Part shown: positions 51,101 through 63,922 of the stretch, in pieces
Position numbering within the stretch: the first letter of the stretch is position 1
How the letters are laid out: the number at the start of each line of letters is the position of its first letter
Source: Cruorifilaria tuberocauda
Taxonomy: Eukaryota > Nematoda > Chromadorea > Rhabditida > Onchocercidae
Assembly (NCBI GenBank): GCA_013365365.1
Contig: JABVXU010000006.1
Location: 62,001-126,000, forward strand
DNA: 64,000 bases
Direction of reading: 5' to 3'
Notes under the pieces: generated by a model
What the model was told of the DNA's origin: nothing
Seen by the model: only the letters and a program-made list of their open reading frames with translations
Database searches by the model: none
Made by a program: the position numbers and the translations under genes

Positions 51101-52358
51101 ATGAAACGAGCACCACGTTCAATTTATGCCGACATATATGTGAAAGAAGCTCATCGCATCAAGGGTACACCACGTGTTGCCCGACCATGGAGACCTAAAG
51201 TTATCGCTTGGGCTGGTCCGGCTGCATTTTATCCTAATAGGTTAATTTTAGAGCGAACTGTTGTATATGAATTTTGGTTTTTCTGTTAGATAATTGATAG
51301 AAATCTCCTCCATGAAATAAAATTATCGTACTTTGTTGCAAATTGGATCCTTCTAACATGTGGATGAGATTAGAATCCTTTATAGCAGTATGATAGTTAC
51401 ATCTTCGATGAAAGCATCTGATGGTTCACTTTTCCTTTGCTATTATTTCTATTTTGGACTTTATCAAAAATTAAGAAGCTAGACCGATTGTTTGAATGTA
51501 CGGCTATTATTATTAATATCCATCAAAATATCTTATATATTAATAATATAGAGTATTTGGATGAATATTTTTCCATATTTTCCTTGCAGATTTTATGAAC
51601 CGAATGCTTGGTACAAGGCACGAATAACGAGGCCATTAATTTACCCGAAAATGTATGTCATTGATCCAGATAATCATTTATTATCGCTGAAGGAACGTTT
51701 AGCAGGTTGTTTTCTTTTTTGTCATTCACCATACTTTTATAATTTAGCCACGGAATTTTTCTTAGAAGATTTTTTTAAATAAATTGTAACCTTAATTGTA
51801 TTTAAATTCGGAATTCTAACAATTTTTATTGTTGCAGTACCAGAGATACGACGATACGATATCGGTTTTAAGAAAAGGAATTTGCTGCCGCTACCATCAG
51901 CACCATCTGATTTGAACAATGCTATGAAATTGTCAAGAAAAATGCAGTGTAGGTTTAATTTCTTGCTTCAGCATCATAAAATATATGATATTTTTCACAT
52001 TTTTATTCCTCTCGGACAGTTTTAATATGATTTTTTATTTTTTGTTCCTTTTAGATTATTTGATTATCATTTCATAAATGATAAGATTTCATTAATTTAT
52101 GTTTTTCATTTCATTTTGTGTTATGCTATATAACTGTAAAATATTCTCATATTAAAAGTAATGAAGTCCATACTACTATTGCAGGGACAATAGATTTAAA
52201 GGCGGTGGAACATTGGCAGCTGAGTGTTTTTCATCATTTTCGCATATTTGATGATCTTTTTCATGCAAACGTCTTCTTTCACAATACACAAAATATGCAG
52301 GTTAAGTGGAGCAGTACTTTCCTATATCAGGGAAATCTAATCGGTGCCTCTGATACAA

Positions 52359-52393
<35 letters not shown>

Positions 52394-53896
52394 AATAGAA
52401 AGCAAATTCGAAAATATTGTTTGGATAAGCTAATTGAATTGATTATTCAAAAATGTTTAGGACAAATTTTCGAAACTTTATTCAGACGAGTATCAGTTCT
52501 TACATTGATTGGACTATTTTTGTTTTAAAAACTGTATTTGTCGTCAATGTTCAGGTAATAAGCCGGATATATCGATTGAATCATTAGGTGATGGATTTAA
52601 TACATTCATATTATTGAATCTTGATGGAAACCCATATAATTGTAATGGAGAAGTTATCCATTGGCTAGTAGCTAATATTCCTGATGGCAAATCTGTAGCC
52701 GATGGGGCAGAAATAATTCCCTACTTGCAAGTAGTGCCATTCAAAGGAACTGGTTATCACAGGATTGCTTGTTTGTTGTTGCGACATAATGAAATCGTTA
52801 ATTTAATGTCAAGAAAACCAAAAAGGTAGATGTCGATAATCTTAGTAACAGTTTATTTTTTGTTAATAAAGGAAAGCAGGGTTTTTGTTGTCAGTTGTAA
52901 CTTTGATGAGATGATAGTAGATACATGGTTATATAGAAAGTTAATAAGTTGCAACAAATAGGATAGAACATATTAAAATACTGGTAAGATCCATATAATT
53001 ATAGGTCGATAATACTGTTTTTGATTTTCAGTATGAAGCTGATGGATCGAATCCTTAGTGTTAGTCGGTTGTATAAAGAATTCGAAAAACAGTGGACTCC
53101 TTCTGCTCTTTCATTCTCACAAGCTTTGTGGGATGTTTCTGTTAATGAAACTCTTCATAGAATTGGTTTGTTACAGTCATTTCGGAGTAGTGTTTTAATA
53201 ATTTGGAAGTTATAATTGTTGATGGTTCAAGATTTTTCATCAAATATCTTTTGAAAATATTAACGCAAATTGTTCTTGTCCAATTTTTCAATTATTCAAT
53301 TTTTTACGTCGTGTTTTCCCTCCTCTCCGTCATCATTGATAAATGACAGATATTAAAACCGTTCGCATTTCATGAATTCACTTAGCGATAAGTACAGCCT
53401 TCAGCAAAAGAGCTGTTTTATCATTACGATGATAAATCATGTTAATATCTTTCAGTATGTTTTGTATCCGTAAGATGGATGTATTTTGCCACTACTTTTC
53501 AGGAATGAGGTCGCCAATTTATGAATATCGGTATAATCCGCCATTGAAAATGGACCAGAAAGAATTTCCACTAAAACCACAACCGTTTAATTTGTATGTT
53601 CTAAAAGATTGACTTCTGATTTTCCAATTTGGAAGTATTAATTTAGTGACACACATAATATTCTTAATTGTAGATATTTGGATCAGTTTCGGGATCCAAA
53701 AGAGATGCATGCTGATTTGTTGAAGAGGCGTTTGCAAATGCGAAAGATAGATAAAAATCCAGAACAACCTAAATATCCTGATATTGACTACGCTGAACAT
53801 AAGAAGAACATGCCGTTTTGGCAGCATGATAATTTAATGAGAGAAAATTCTGGATCCGGTAGATATAAAGCTCTGTGGATTAATCCAATTAGTTGA
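51101..53896 (+). CDS. MRPL38: Mitochondrial ribosomal protein mL38
   Basis: Large-subunit mitoribosome protein with a phosphatidylethanolamine-binding-protein (PEBP) fold. Eight exons: 51101-51240, 51590-51705, 51838-51948, 52185-52358, 52555-52825, 53032-53165, 53503-53593, 53674-53896. The total is 1260 nt, 419 residues (human 380). The PEBP part is in exon 5 (LDGNPYNCNGEVIHWLVANI and PFKGTGYHRIACLLL). The family C-terminal region follows (PSALSFSQALWD, PIYEYRYNPP, LDQFRDPKE). The N-terminus (APRSIYADIYVKEAHRIKG) is basic, suitable for mitochondrial import, but not close to the human one. The start is set by an acceptor four bases upstream. All junctions keep frame. Intron 4 begins with a long (AT)n run. 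The last ~50 residues extend past human. Confidence 0.92.
52363..52390. repeat. (AT)14 microsatellite at the donor of MRPL38 intron 4
   Basis: Fourteen AT units start four bases after the GT of intron 4 (donor at 52359), so the repeat forms part of the extended donor region. Confidence 0.95.
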
Positions 53897-55599
53897 TTTG
53901 GTAAATATATTAATTTGTTTACTATTTTGAACTTCCAAATGACGAAGTATTGTGCAGTAGGTAAGAAAGAAAATAAGTAGTAGTTGATATTATGGTTGCA
54001 ATAGGGACGCTTTCTATAAAAGCTTCGTTTTTTTGTTTTTGCATCCATATCGGTTAGGAAAGCAAGCTTTTACTGAGATGATTTATATATATCGCTTTTT
54101 GCGTTTACTTTTGTGTCGTGTGAATAACTGCTGAGCTACTCATCTTCAAAAGCATTTCGTATGAATATTGGTTCCGTAAAGCGTTTTTTACTGTTTAATT
54201 GCTGGCTGAATTATTGTTGATTAATGATGGTGATTTTTATTGTAATTTCCGATATAAAAATAACGGAATTGAAAGCTGACCGTCTTGTATCGAATATCGT
54301 TAGAAACATTTCCGATTGTTGATTGCAAAGCTATTATTTGCCATCCATTTCGAATATTTCATTTTAAAAATACGCAGAATTGTTCAAAGTAAGAAAACGC
54401 AAAAGAGTAGTGCAAATTGAGATACTTGAGTGTGAAACAAATATAATTTGCGTTTGAAATAAACAATTTATTTTTCAATATCCAAATCCTCTTTCCCGGG
54501 GGAATATTTTTGAAACTTATCTCTTGAACGAAGGAAAGATTGAAGAAGATCGGCCCTTAACTCTGACGTGAGGTGATAAAAGGAAGGAGGGTTGACCTAC
54601 TGTTTTGAATAAGATGTGCCGAAATTGATTTAGACAAAAATCTCATGAGAAAGAAGTTGTCGTTAACGTGAGTGCATATAGTAAGAAACATAGTATAGAA
54701 CATAGAAATGGAATTTCACAGGCACAACCTTAATTTTTCTTGTTTTTTCTGAGTCAATTCATTTCCAACTAAAAGCAAGGAGAGCAACCGATGTATCACT
54801 TGGAAGTAACGAAGTGCAATAAAACTAAAATCGTAAGAAAAGAAAGCAGTAGCAGTCCGAGAAAGACAGGATAGGATTAGTGATTGGTGATCCATCCATA
54901 GGAGAAGATGGACATAAGCTTAGTGAAGATGAGAAGCTGGTTTATCTAATATCAATTCAGAAATTTCTACACTCATACAGAATTGTGTACTAAGATAGAC
55001 GCTCATACTTCTCTTATCACTTTGATCTTGAAGTTTGGAAGGGAGAATTAAGTGAGAAATTGAGGCCAAAATTCCTCTACAATTAGTGAAGTATGACTTG
55101 ACATTTGAAATATGTGTATGTATAGATGTATACAGATATGCATATGCAAGTACATACATAAACATGCACATGCACACATGACACACACACACACGTACGC
55201 ATAGATGGAGAGAGGAACAAAAATATTTCAGTTGTAAGTGAATTTGTGTGGTGGGGAGAGTACTGCTTCCACCGCTTTGCTATACAAATAAAAGTGCCAT
55301 TAAAAGTTTTACACATCTTTAATTGATGTCTGTCCGATGTCCGTTGCTTCTTCTTTTGTCTGTCCGCCCGTGCTTTTATAAGGATGCGAGCGTCTCTGCG
55401 TGTGTGTGTGTATCTTTCCGTTTGTAAGTGAGTTCCATTCTGTCAGAATTTCATCTGTTTGTCTCGACGCTCTTTGAAGAAAAGAGTAAAGCACATACTT
55501 TTTATTCAGTTTGTAGACAAGCCGAATTGTTCCCAGGGGAAAAAGCAGACATCTCCTCAATTGGATCATAAAAGCCTCAATATTGTGGATGTTTGCAGC
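53897..55599. other. Spacer between MRPL38 and the SH3BGR gene
   Basis: About 1.7 kb. From about 55110 to 55200 it holds alternating CA/TA/CATG-type simple sequence including CACACACACACAC, and near 55400 a (GT)6 run. A TATA-like CTTTTATAAGG at 55372-55382 is followed by pyrimidine-rich sequence up to an acceptor-like TTTGCAG one base before the SH3BGR ATG. Promoter role is inferred. I see no exon. Confidence 0.45.
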
Positions 55600-58500
55600 A
55601 TGACGCTTAACGTTTACATCGCTTCCATTACCGCCAATACTGAGGTAAGTATACTTCTCCCTCACCAGCTCTAAGCATATCATATCTCGAAGTGTGTTAT
55701 CTGAGAGGTATAAGTATGGATTATTTGAATTTCGTTTGGTAGCTACTCAGTGAAATCAGTAATGATCAATGATCAATAATTGAAAGATGATAGTCCATGG
55801 GTTCTATTTCATATGGTGTTTTGCAACAAATACAACCGAACAGAAGTTAAAATAATCTCAAATTTTAAAATCAAATACTTCTACTATTTGATAAAGTAAG
55901 TTTGCGAACAGTTTGCTTCATAATTTATACTTCATGTAGAGAGTATTTGTGTTTTTTCAAATTTCAAGTGATAGGTAAGATTCTCTGATTGCTCGTGAAG
56001 TTTAGTTATTCTAAGTTTTGAGAGGTTGGTTTAACAGAGCGAGAATTTTCTAAAAAAAGGTCGGACTAAATCTGAAAAGACACTTTATGAGAACTTCGTT
56101 AATAAAAGAAATTTTTATATGTAGATCTCAAGAGTTTAAATTTACCATAAAGAAGCTAATGCTGTGAATCTTAACTCAATAAATGAATTCTTGAAATATT
56201 TGTGTCCAGGCTTAGCAATTATCGTTTCAGTATCTAATTATAGAAATGTCTTTATCAATCTCTGTTTTTCCAAATTTTAATAATTTCATTAGCTAGCTGA
56301 ATTATTTACAGAAAATTTTAAGAAGAATGGCTTGAATGCATATTCTCGAAAGTATCAAGGCTTTGTTCTTCTCCCCCTTACGCCCTCCTCTTCCACACAC
56401 ACTCTCATCATATTCCTTCAATCTAGAACCCAATACGTTTTATTGATTTATTTAATTTTGTTAAATAAAAAGTAACACTGAACAAAGGAATCATTCTCCT
56501 TTCTTCAAAGGATCACACTTATCTGTAAATATAATTTTTATCCCTTTTTTCCTCTTCCCTTTGCCTTCATTTCGTTCTCGTTGCTCGAAATTTTGTTCGT
56601 AAAAATTGGACAAAATAAAGTATGGATTATTTGATTCAAATAGGATTTTCAGCTAAAATAGGACAGATTTTTAAGATTAAGTATTATGTATCTTCTCTTT
56701 CAAAATCAGCAATATATTGATAAATTGTAAAGATTTTATGGTATAAATATCTGTCGTATTGACAGATGGAATTTAATGCCGAAGATGTTTTTTATCATTT
56801 CAATTTCATTTCACATAGAAAAAATTGCTGGCCTTTAAGTAATGAAACAAAATCTGTGGAGTTATTTTGAGCATTTTATACAAGAGAATTATTCAATGTT
56901 ATGGCATGAAAATCTTTACTATTAGTTTGGAAAATGGCAAATTGAAATATTTCGGGTTTGCTGTATTCTGGTATCACGTTGTATATAGGTTCCAATAATC
57001 CTCATGGAAAGTTGGGTTAAGTGATAAATGAAAGCTGTGAGGTAAAGGTATTAAAAATGGATATATTGAGGAAGATTTGGAATCAGCATAATGTTTTTTA
57101 TAACAACAAATTATTAGATAAAGAAACAGTTATCAAAGTGAAAATTATTGTTTCGGCATATTCAATACGAAACTTATTAAATTTTGTTGACTTCAATTAT
57201 TCTTCAGTATTCATCCAAATCATTCTAGACGTTTTATTGAGATGGATTTACAAAGGTTTAATGTTTTGTTTTTATTGGAAGGTATCGAATTTTCAGTATA
57301 TTTCGAAATGAACTGCACTGTTTAAGCTTCAAAAATGTGCTTCCCGTAATAGAATATAAAGTGAGTCGGGAGAATGAAATTTTCCGGAAATTTCTCGAAT
57401 ATGAAATAAGAGTTTAAATTAATTTATATTGATCGTGGCTAGAAGTCGGTTGGAAGTTTGTGATCAGGCAGTGATTGCTGTGTATTTGTTGCTTAAGATT
57501 TTAGTTTCCATTTGAGAAATTTCCTGGAAGGACTGAGAATTCTTTTTAATTAAATAATTGCGGCTAATATGACTATCTGAAATTCTTAACGGGTACGGTA
57601 TATATCGATTGCCATTTGAATGATGCATGTCCACAAAGCATTCAGTCAATCGAAATTTCCATTAAATTTAGCATCTTCAAATTTTTTAAAATGAATTTGA
57701 TTCATCGACTAATATATGAAGGAACATGCAGATATTATATTCATTATTATAATTCTCATCTAAAATTTATCCACTTTTGATGTTTTGTTTTTATTGGAAG
57801 TATCGAATTTTCAAGATTGCATTTATTATCAATAGCGTTGGAAAGAGGATATTATCTTCATTTTTCGGACTGGTTTTGATATTATTATTTCTAATTCAAA
57901 ATAATTATCTTTATTTTAATTCATTTTAGAAGAATTATCATAAATCTTGTTGTCACCAATGCAAGATCTTTTCAATTAAAATTTTTGCTTCATCTGCACT
58001 TTTGTTTACTAAGTCCTCTTTTTAACAATTGTTATAGTATTATTGTTTCGCTCTGTATTATTTATACAACACAGAATGAGGTTTCTTCCAAACCTTAATG
58101 ATTATTTAAATTGTTTGCAATTTTTGTCTTTTTGAAAAATTCCAATATGTAGAAAAATATCTTATTATCGTAATACGAGACATTTGTATTTAAGACAATT
58201 TATCAAATACTTTTACTATCTTTTTAGAGATCATCATTGTCGTCCTAAATTTTAAGAGGATGTAACGGTTTTCCTCATGTAAAACATAGTGTCAGCGTAA
58301 ACACTATGTAACATAAGCTTATGTTGGCAGAAAACTGTTATTGTGATAGAAAGGAAAAAATTTCCTTTATTCCAGCTTTTTTGCAAAAATCAGGAATAGA
58401 AATGATGCAAATGTAAAAATCTTAAGGCATAAACAGATATCAAATAAAAGAAGGATTTGAAGAGAATAAAATTCCCATTCATTAAGATAAACTATTATTG

Positions 58501-61500
58501 GAATGGTTGATAATTTAATCAGACGATTCTTAATAGAACTTTTGAATAGAAATTAAACTAAATAAATGAGTTTAAGAGATAAAAGAAACGAAGGGTAGGA
58601 ACTATTTCGGATTTTAAAAAATTTGCAAACATAAAATAAATGAGTCGTATTGGAAAGTAAATTAGTTCTTCCTTGTTATAGGCTGTTTTGAATGTTCTCT
58701 GTAGTTCCACGTTTTTAGACTCAGAATTCATCATAATCCATGCCTAGCCTATAACGTGGTTTTAATGATTTGCTTCGAAGGATTGATTTTTCGGTCACAT
58801 AAGTAATAAAATTAATTATTACATGAGATTAAATAAAGTGAGAACTGAATTGCGGATTATTACATAATTTTATGTTGTAACAAAATTTTAGGTCCGTAAA
58901 CAGGTACAGAAAGTGTTGATGGTACTTGACGGATTAGGTGTTCCCTTTAAAGCGATTGACATAACATTACGAGGTAACGAACAATATCGAGATTTCATGC
59001 GGCAAAATGCCCTCAATGAACGCTGCAATGGAATTCCATTACCGCCCCAATTTTTCGTTGATGATGAATATCTGGGAGTAAGCTCAAAGAATTTAGAGAT
59101 AATTATGATATCTACAAATATAAATTAAATTAATTTTTCAAACTAAATGGGAAAAAGAGAAATCATCTATATTGAAAACAACTTAGAGCAAAAGAAGATG
59201 TTTTAATCGGTATCATAATAAATATGACTCTATTATAAAGTATAATTTTCTACCGCAGAAACGGTGGGCATATGATAGCACTTATCTTTTTGCGATTAAA
59301 ATTTGCAGAATTATATGGATTTTGAGGAAGCAGTCGAAGACAATCAATTACCAGAATTTCTTCGCTTGATACCTTCATCAGCGGTAAGTTCTGCTACTGA
59401 ACCTTGTTTTGTCAGTTTTCGAAATTCTTTTGAAATTTTGATATTAAGCATTGCGATAATGGAAAGAGTATTGTTGTTACTTATCTCGTGCTTTTTTTCA
59501 CTATCATAATTTTATTTACCAAACCAAGATGAGAGATAACAGTAAAAGATTAAGAAAAAGAGATTTTTTTTTAATGTATATTTTCAAAATTTATTTCGCT
59601 CAATATGCTACATCAATTAACCATTTTTATATTCCATGGAAAACAATAAAGTAAGACCAGGAAAAAGACTTTAAATCAGTAATATCTTCATTTAATCTAC
59701 ATCTTATAATTTATGTACTGTTGCAATTGCACAATAAAGTAATACTTGAACGTTGATAGAATATGTCAAACAGTAAAAATATTAGAACCTTTAAAATATT
59801 TTTTTAGCAGAAAAAATGAATCATTTATAAGGTAAGTAACGAATATCTTTTATCTCTGTGTTGTCTTTCGCACTTCACGTAGCAATATTTGTTTTTCTGT
59901 AGCACGCAGAAATATATATATAAGGAAACTTGGAGCAAATCAGAAGCATTTTCCAAGCATGAAATTATACGGAAATTACTTCCTTACTTCAACACATTCG
60001 AAGCATGCCTGTAAGAACTTTCTGTACCAGTATTTCTTCTGTACAAACCCTTCATGGCAACAGTGCTTAAAATTCAAAATTTTAATTGAGTAGTGCTCTG
60101 AAATTTGAATTTTTTTCATCTTCCACAAACGATTATTTCAAACGTTCATTACACTCATTAGAATAATTATCAAAATTGGATTAGGCTAACAAACGATTAA
60201 AAACACTAGATTGAAGGATCAGCAAATGTGATTAGGAGATCGAAAAGTATACATGTCGGATTGATGGATAGATCAGTCGGACTATTAAGCGGAAAGCATA
60301 TCATCCAAATGAAGTTAAGAACGAACAGTTTGCTGGCTTTCTCAACCAAATAGAAAAATATTATATTTGTGATGAGTTAAATTAGGCAGAATTTCTTGTA
60401 TATCCTGCGGTAAATTAAAAAGATTCTGCTTCACTTTTCATTTATTTCTTGGCTATTTAACTGAGATCACGCCGCCATTTTTCACCGCACAATATTTATC
60501 ATTGTAAGTGCCGAGAAGTCCGAAATTATTCCATAATAGGAAAATGTTAAAATTATAAAATATTCTTAACAAATTATTTTAGAAATCCTTAATTTTATGA
60601 TATATTTTTCCTGTGATATATGAACTCTTAATGATTAATCCTCTAATTCGCCTTTTTTCCATCTGCTTCTTTTATGCTTAATCATGGAATCATCTACTGT
60701 ATCTATATGATATACCACTGAATTTATCTTATGGATATTCCATTGGTTTAGCTATATCGTATGTCTGGACGACAGTCATTGTTGGGCATTAGTCTTTAAC
60801 GCCACTAATTTTCCACATTTTTTCTTGATAAATAAACCTTTATGGTACTATTTGTCCAGAAATATCAGATCGTCCAAATTAAATGTTTCATGACAAATAT
60901 TTCTACGGCTAGCAGACTTGGTATAGGTATTTTTCTTACTATACACAGTGCGAACGGCCACATCCAGTGGTCCTTAAGGATATAAGAATTTTACACGCAC
61001 GTGATATATCACCTTTACAAAATATTTGGGATTCGCGATCAAGAAGTGGAGATCGTGAAAGTCCCAGTCGCGGTCCCCACCGCATGACGACCCAATGGTA
61101 ACATGTAACATTAGTTATCTTACTCATAGTATCAAATATTTGTCGTGATCCTTTGATTTGGATATTTTAATGTTTTCCCAAATATTATATCGATTATTGG
61201 CGATTGATTGTTAAAGTTGAGTCGCTTCTTTTCAGTATTCAGATTTCCTCTTCAGATTCTTTTCTCTTCTTTTCTTCTATCGCTTCAGTTTCTCTAATGT
61301 ATATTATTTTTAGAAAACTGAAGCTGTTCTTAATTGATAGTAGTAGCACTATACACATTGCTACATTGAGCGGTATATAGACAAAGCATTTCTAGACATA
61401 AACAGCTAAACTAATTGAATCATGAAGATATCCATGATATAAACTCAATGGTATATCATGCAGACATACAATAGATGATTTAGACATAAACAGAAGCAGA

Positions 61501-62119
61501 TGGGAAAAAGCCGAATTATGTGATTAATCACTAAGATACCATATATCAAAGGGGACGAAAAGTAGATCATAAAATTAAGAATTTCTGAAATATAAATTTG
61601 TATAGAATATCTTATGATTTCAACATTTTCTACAATTTAATAGTTTCAGATTTCTTGACAGAAAGAAAAGGTTGTGCTTTGTGATCCTATCAATATCGCT
61701 TCAGTTTCTCTAATGTATATTATTTTTAGAAAAAGAACTTTTAATTTCAGAAAGATGAAGACGATGAAGAAGATGGAGAAAGTACAAGTGAAGGTGAAAT
61801 GTCCGAGAAATATGATGATAATTCTGATGAGGAGGAGGAGGAGGAAGAGGAAGGGGATGAGGAAGGACTAGTTGACGAAGAAATTGAGGATGGCAAGGAT
61901 GTATCAAGTGGTTTAGGTAGTTCAAGTAATAAAGCTGGTTCCGAGGAATGTTTAGAAGATGGTAAAATAATGGTTAGTGATATCGAAGAGAAAGATAAGA
62001 TAAAGAGTGAAGAAGAAATAGAAAGAAATGAGAATGAACAAGATAAAGAAATAGAGTTAGAAGACGAAGAAGTGGAGTTGGAAGATGAAGATTTTGAGGA
62101 TGAAGATAATGTTGAATGA
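55600..62119 (+). CDS. SH3BGR: SH3BGR-family thioredoxin-like protein with acidic tail
   Basis: SH3-domain-binding glutamic-acid-rich proteins have a thioredoxin-like fold without the redox cysteine pair and act as small adaptor-like proteins; their cellular role is poorly defined. Exons: 55600-55644, 58892-59077, 59309-59383, 61751-62119. The total is 675 nt, 224 residues. Exon 1 gives the first beta strand (MTLNVYIASITANTE). Exon 2 gives QKVLMVLDGLGVPFKAIDI and the family block NGIPLPPQFF. Exon 3 is NYMDFEEAVEDNQLPEFLRL. Exon 4 is a 122-residue tail dominated by Glu and Asp, as in vertebrate SH3BGR. Introns 1 (3.2 kb) and 3 (2.4 kb) are the longest in the window. Intron 3 holds an inverted repeat and a possible alternative last exon (60949-61101). 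The start lies one base behind a TTTGCAG acceptor. Confidence 0.88.
60510..60767. repeat. Left arm of a diverged inverted repeat
   Basis: Its reverse complement aligns with 61394-61660 over nearly its whole length, at roughly three quarters identity by eye, with small gaps. Shared words include CAGTGGTATATCAT-like, GAAGCAGATGG and ATCATAAAATTAAG. It is in SH3BGR intron 3. Confidence 0.7.
60949..61101 (+). other. Possible alternative last exon of the SH3BGR gene
   Basis: After the acceptor ACTATACACAG, a 51-codon frame runs to TAA in the phase set by exon 3 (which ends in phase 0 at 59383). It has balanced base composition unlike the surrounding intron and reads CERPHPVVLKDIRILHARD and later SRSGDRESPSRGPHR, a basic, arginine/serine-rich tail opposite in charge to the acidic exon 4. 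Using it would give a 152-residue protein. It lies in the loop of the inverted repeat. Confidence 0.45.
61279..61317. repeat. 39-bp direct repeat, copy 1
   Basis: Identical over 39 bases to 61695-61733. It contains CGCTTCAGTTTCTCTAATG and ends in an acceptor-like TATTTTTAGAAAA. Copy 2 lies just before the real acceptor of SH3BGR exon 4. Confidence 0.95.
61394..61660. repeat. Right arm of the diverged inverted repeat
   Basis: Pairs with 60510-60767 in reverse orientation, separated by a 626-bp loop. The two 39-bp direct repeats bracket this arm. Confidence 0.7.
61695..61733. repeat. 39-bp direct repeat, copy 2
   Basis: Perfect match to 61279-61317. It ends 17 bases before the exon 4 acceptor (61750). 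Confidence 0.95.
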
Positions 62120-63048
62120 TAATGACATTGTGTGATGAACTTAGATGATTCGTCTTACAATCACTTGTCTTGATCCTTTGGCTCCTTTGTTATTTTGATT
62201 TGCAGCTCCATGGTCCTGAAATGAATTCACTGTAGTAAAATGCGATAAAGAATTTAGTTTACCCAGCACGCTAGTAGATTTTGAGTTTCACAAGCCTTTC
62301 AAATGTTTTGATTTCTTAGTCCTAATCAAAAATAAACATCGTAGGAATCCCAACATTATAAATTTTAATATCCTTCCTGACTGAGGTTAGTTTGAAGAAA
62401 AATCAGATATTCCTCTCTTCGAAATGACATTTGTACGACTTGATTTTTTGGTTTACTTCTACGCTCATTTAACGATAATCTGATAGTTGTTAGTATTGGA
62501 TTCTCTTTCCTCATTCCTCTTCTTTTTTTCTTAACACTTTAATTTTTGCACTGTTTTTGACTAATGTTGTCATTACGGGAAATTTTCTCTTCTAAAAGAG
62601 TTCCATTTAAATATTTTTTAAAGGTGTTAGATGATCATAAACGATTTTGGGGACTAATATCCTAACATTCATCTTCTTATCATCCTGTTGTAATATTTAT
62701 GCAATTTATTCTTTTATTTATTTCGTACAAAAAACTTATCACGCTTTAAATAACTGGCGATATGTGTATATAAATTAATAAATTGTAGAATTCACGCTGT
62801 TTCGTTCGACTTTTTTCAATTACTTTGGTACGATATCACGTGAAATCTACTGTTAATGAGATAAAATGCAAACGGAAGTAACTGAGAAGTGATATTTATA
62901 ATGTTTCGGTAATTCCACTTCATTCCCAATTATTGAAAACTTCGAGAGGAGGTAGTAAAATTTCATAGTGGTTTCTGAATATGGAAAGATAAGAAGGAAG
63001 CCATTTCGTAATAATTTGAACAACTCGAAGTTGATTATACATATTGGT
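62120..63048. other. Convergent spacer between SH3BGR and UPRT
   Basis: AT-rich sequence carrying the 3' UTRs of two convergent genes. I see no frame or repeat of note. Confidence 0.5.
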
Positions 63049-63922
63049 TTAATCAGTGCCAAAATATTTAGTTGTAAACCAAAACGGTATCAACGGATTG
63101 ATATCACTTGTGAGTACGGATATCTTTGGAAATTGACTCATAACTTGTTTGATTCCTGCAACGTCAAACCCTGTCTCATTCTGCATAGAATACATCCAAT
63201 GAGAAAATAATGAAGATTGAAATTACAAATTTGATATTTTAAGGGTAGATATTTTGAGAATTCAAAAAGTCTCAAAACCTCTAAACTTTAAACTTACCGG
63301 CAGGTGTTGCGAATAAAGTTAATAGCAAAATGTTTTCCTCGATCACACCATTTTCTACTAATACTGATACTGCTTTAATCACTGTGGCACCTGTACCTGA
63401 AAATACAACGCCTAAGAACAAAGAGAGAAGGAAAACGACTAAATGTCTTCAATTTAGAAACAAATAAATTGCTCATCCGCATACAAATGGATAACTTCAT
63501 TGAATTTTAGCGTTGAAGGGTATTTTAAAGTTTGTTTTAAATATTCTAAATATAAAAGGCTTTTACTGTATAAGAAATAGAGAAAATATTCCTTCTCACT
63601 GATCTCTTAATTTCAACAAGTTATGATTCCTTAATAAAAAACAAGTAACTGATCAGATGGACGTTTATAACATAATAGTGCAAAGTGCAAATCTTACGAA
63701 AATTACGAAGTGCGAAAAACATTTCGTTGAAGTCTTATGCGCATAGTGAAACGCATAGTTCAATATTTCTGTATTTGATTAACTTACTAAGTTATTAATC
63801 AATAAAACTTACTAAGTAATGGATAAAGGAGTAGTACTCTTCGATGTTTGATATCTGGCATCAGTCGAGCGTATAACAATCTTGTATCGTCACCTACTAA
63901 CATTTTACCAATCCGAACCGAT
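63049..63922 (-). CDS. UPRT: Uracil phosphoribosyltransferase homolog (5' partial)
   Basis: Homolog of the pyrimidine-salvage enzyme that joins uracil to PRPP to make UMP; animal members are conserved but their activity is debated. Three C-terminal exons are visible: 63813-63922, 63298-63396, 63049-63155. They encode SVRIGKML, RRVLLLYPLL, then the PRPP-loop block STGATVIKAVSVLVENGV (human has STGNTV), and a C-terminus with KISVLTSDINP and TKYFGTD before TAA, as in the human protein. The phases agree. The gene enters from beyond the right edge; no further exon lies in 63923-64000. Junction 63155/63298 was placed at the internal TTGCAG because it alone keeps phase. Confidence 0.9.

Noticed and set aside
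52118..52528. Long + strand frame with a Tyr-Ile repeat
   Set aside because: It is MRPL38 exon 4 read through its intron, the repeat being the (AT)14 microsatellite.
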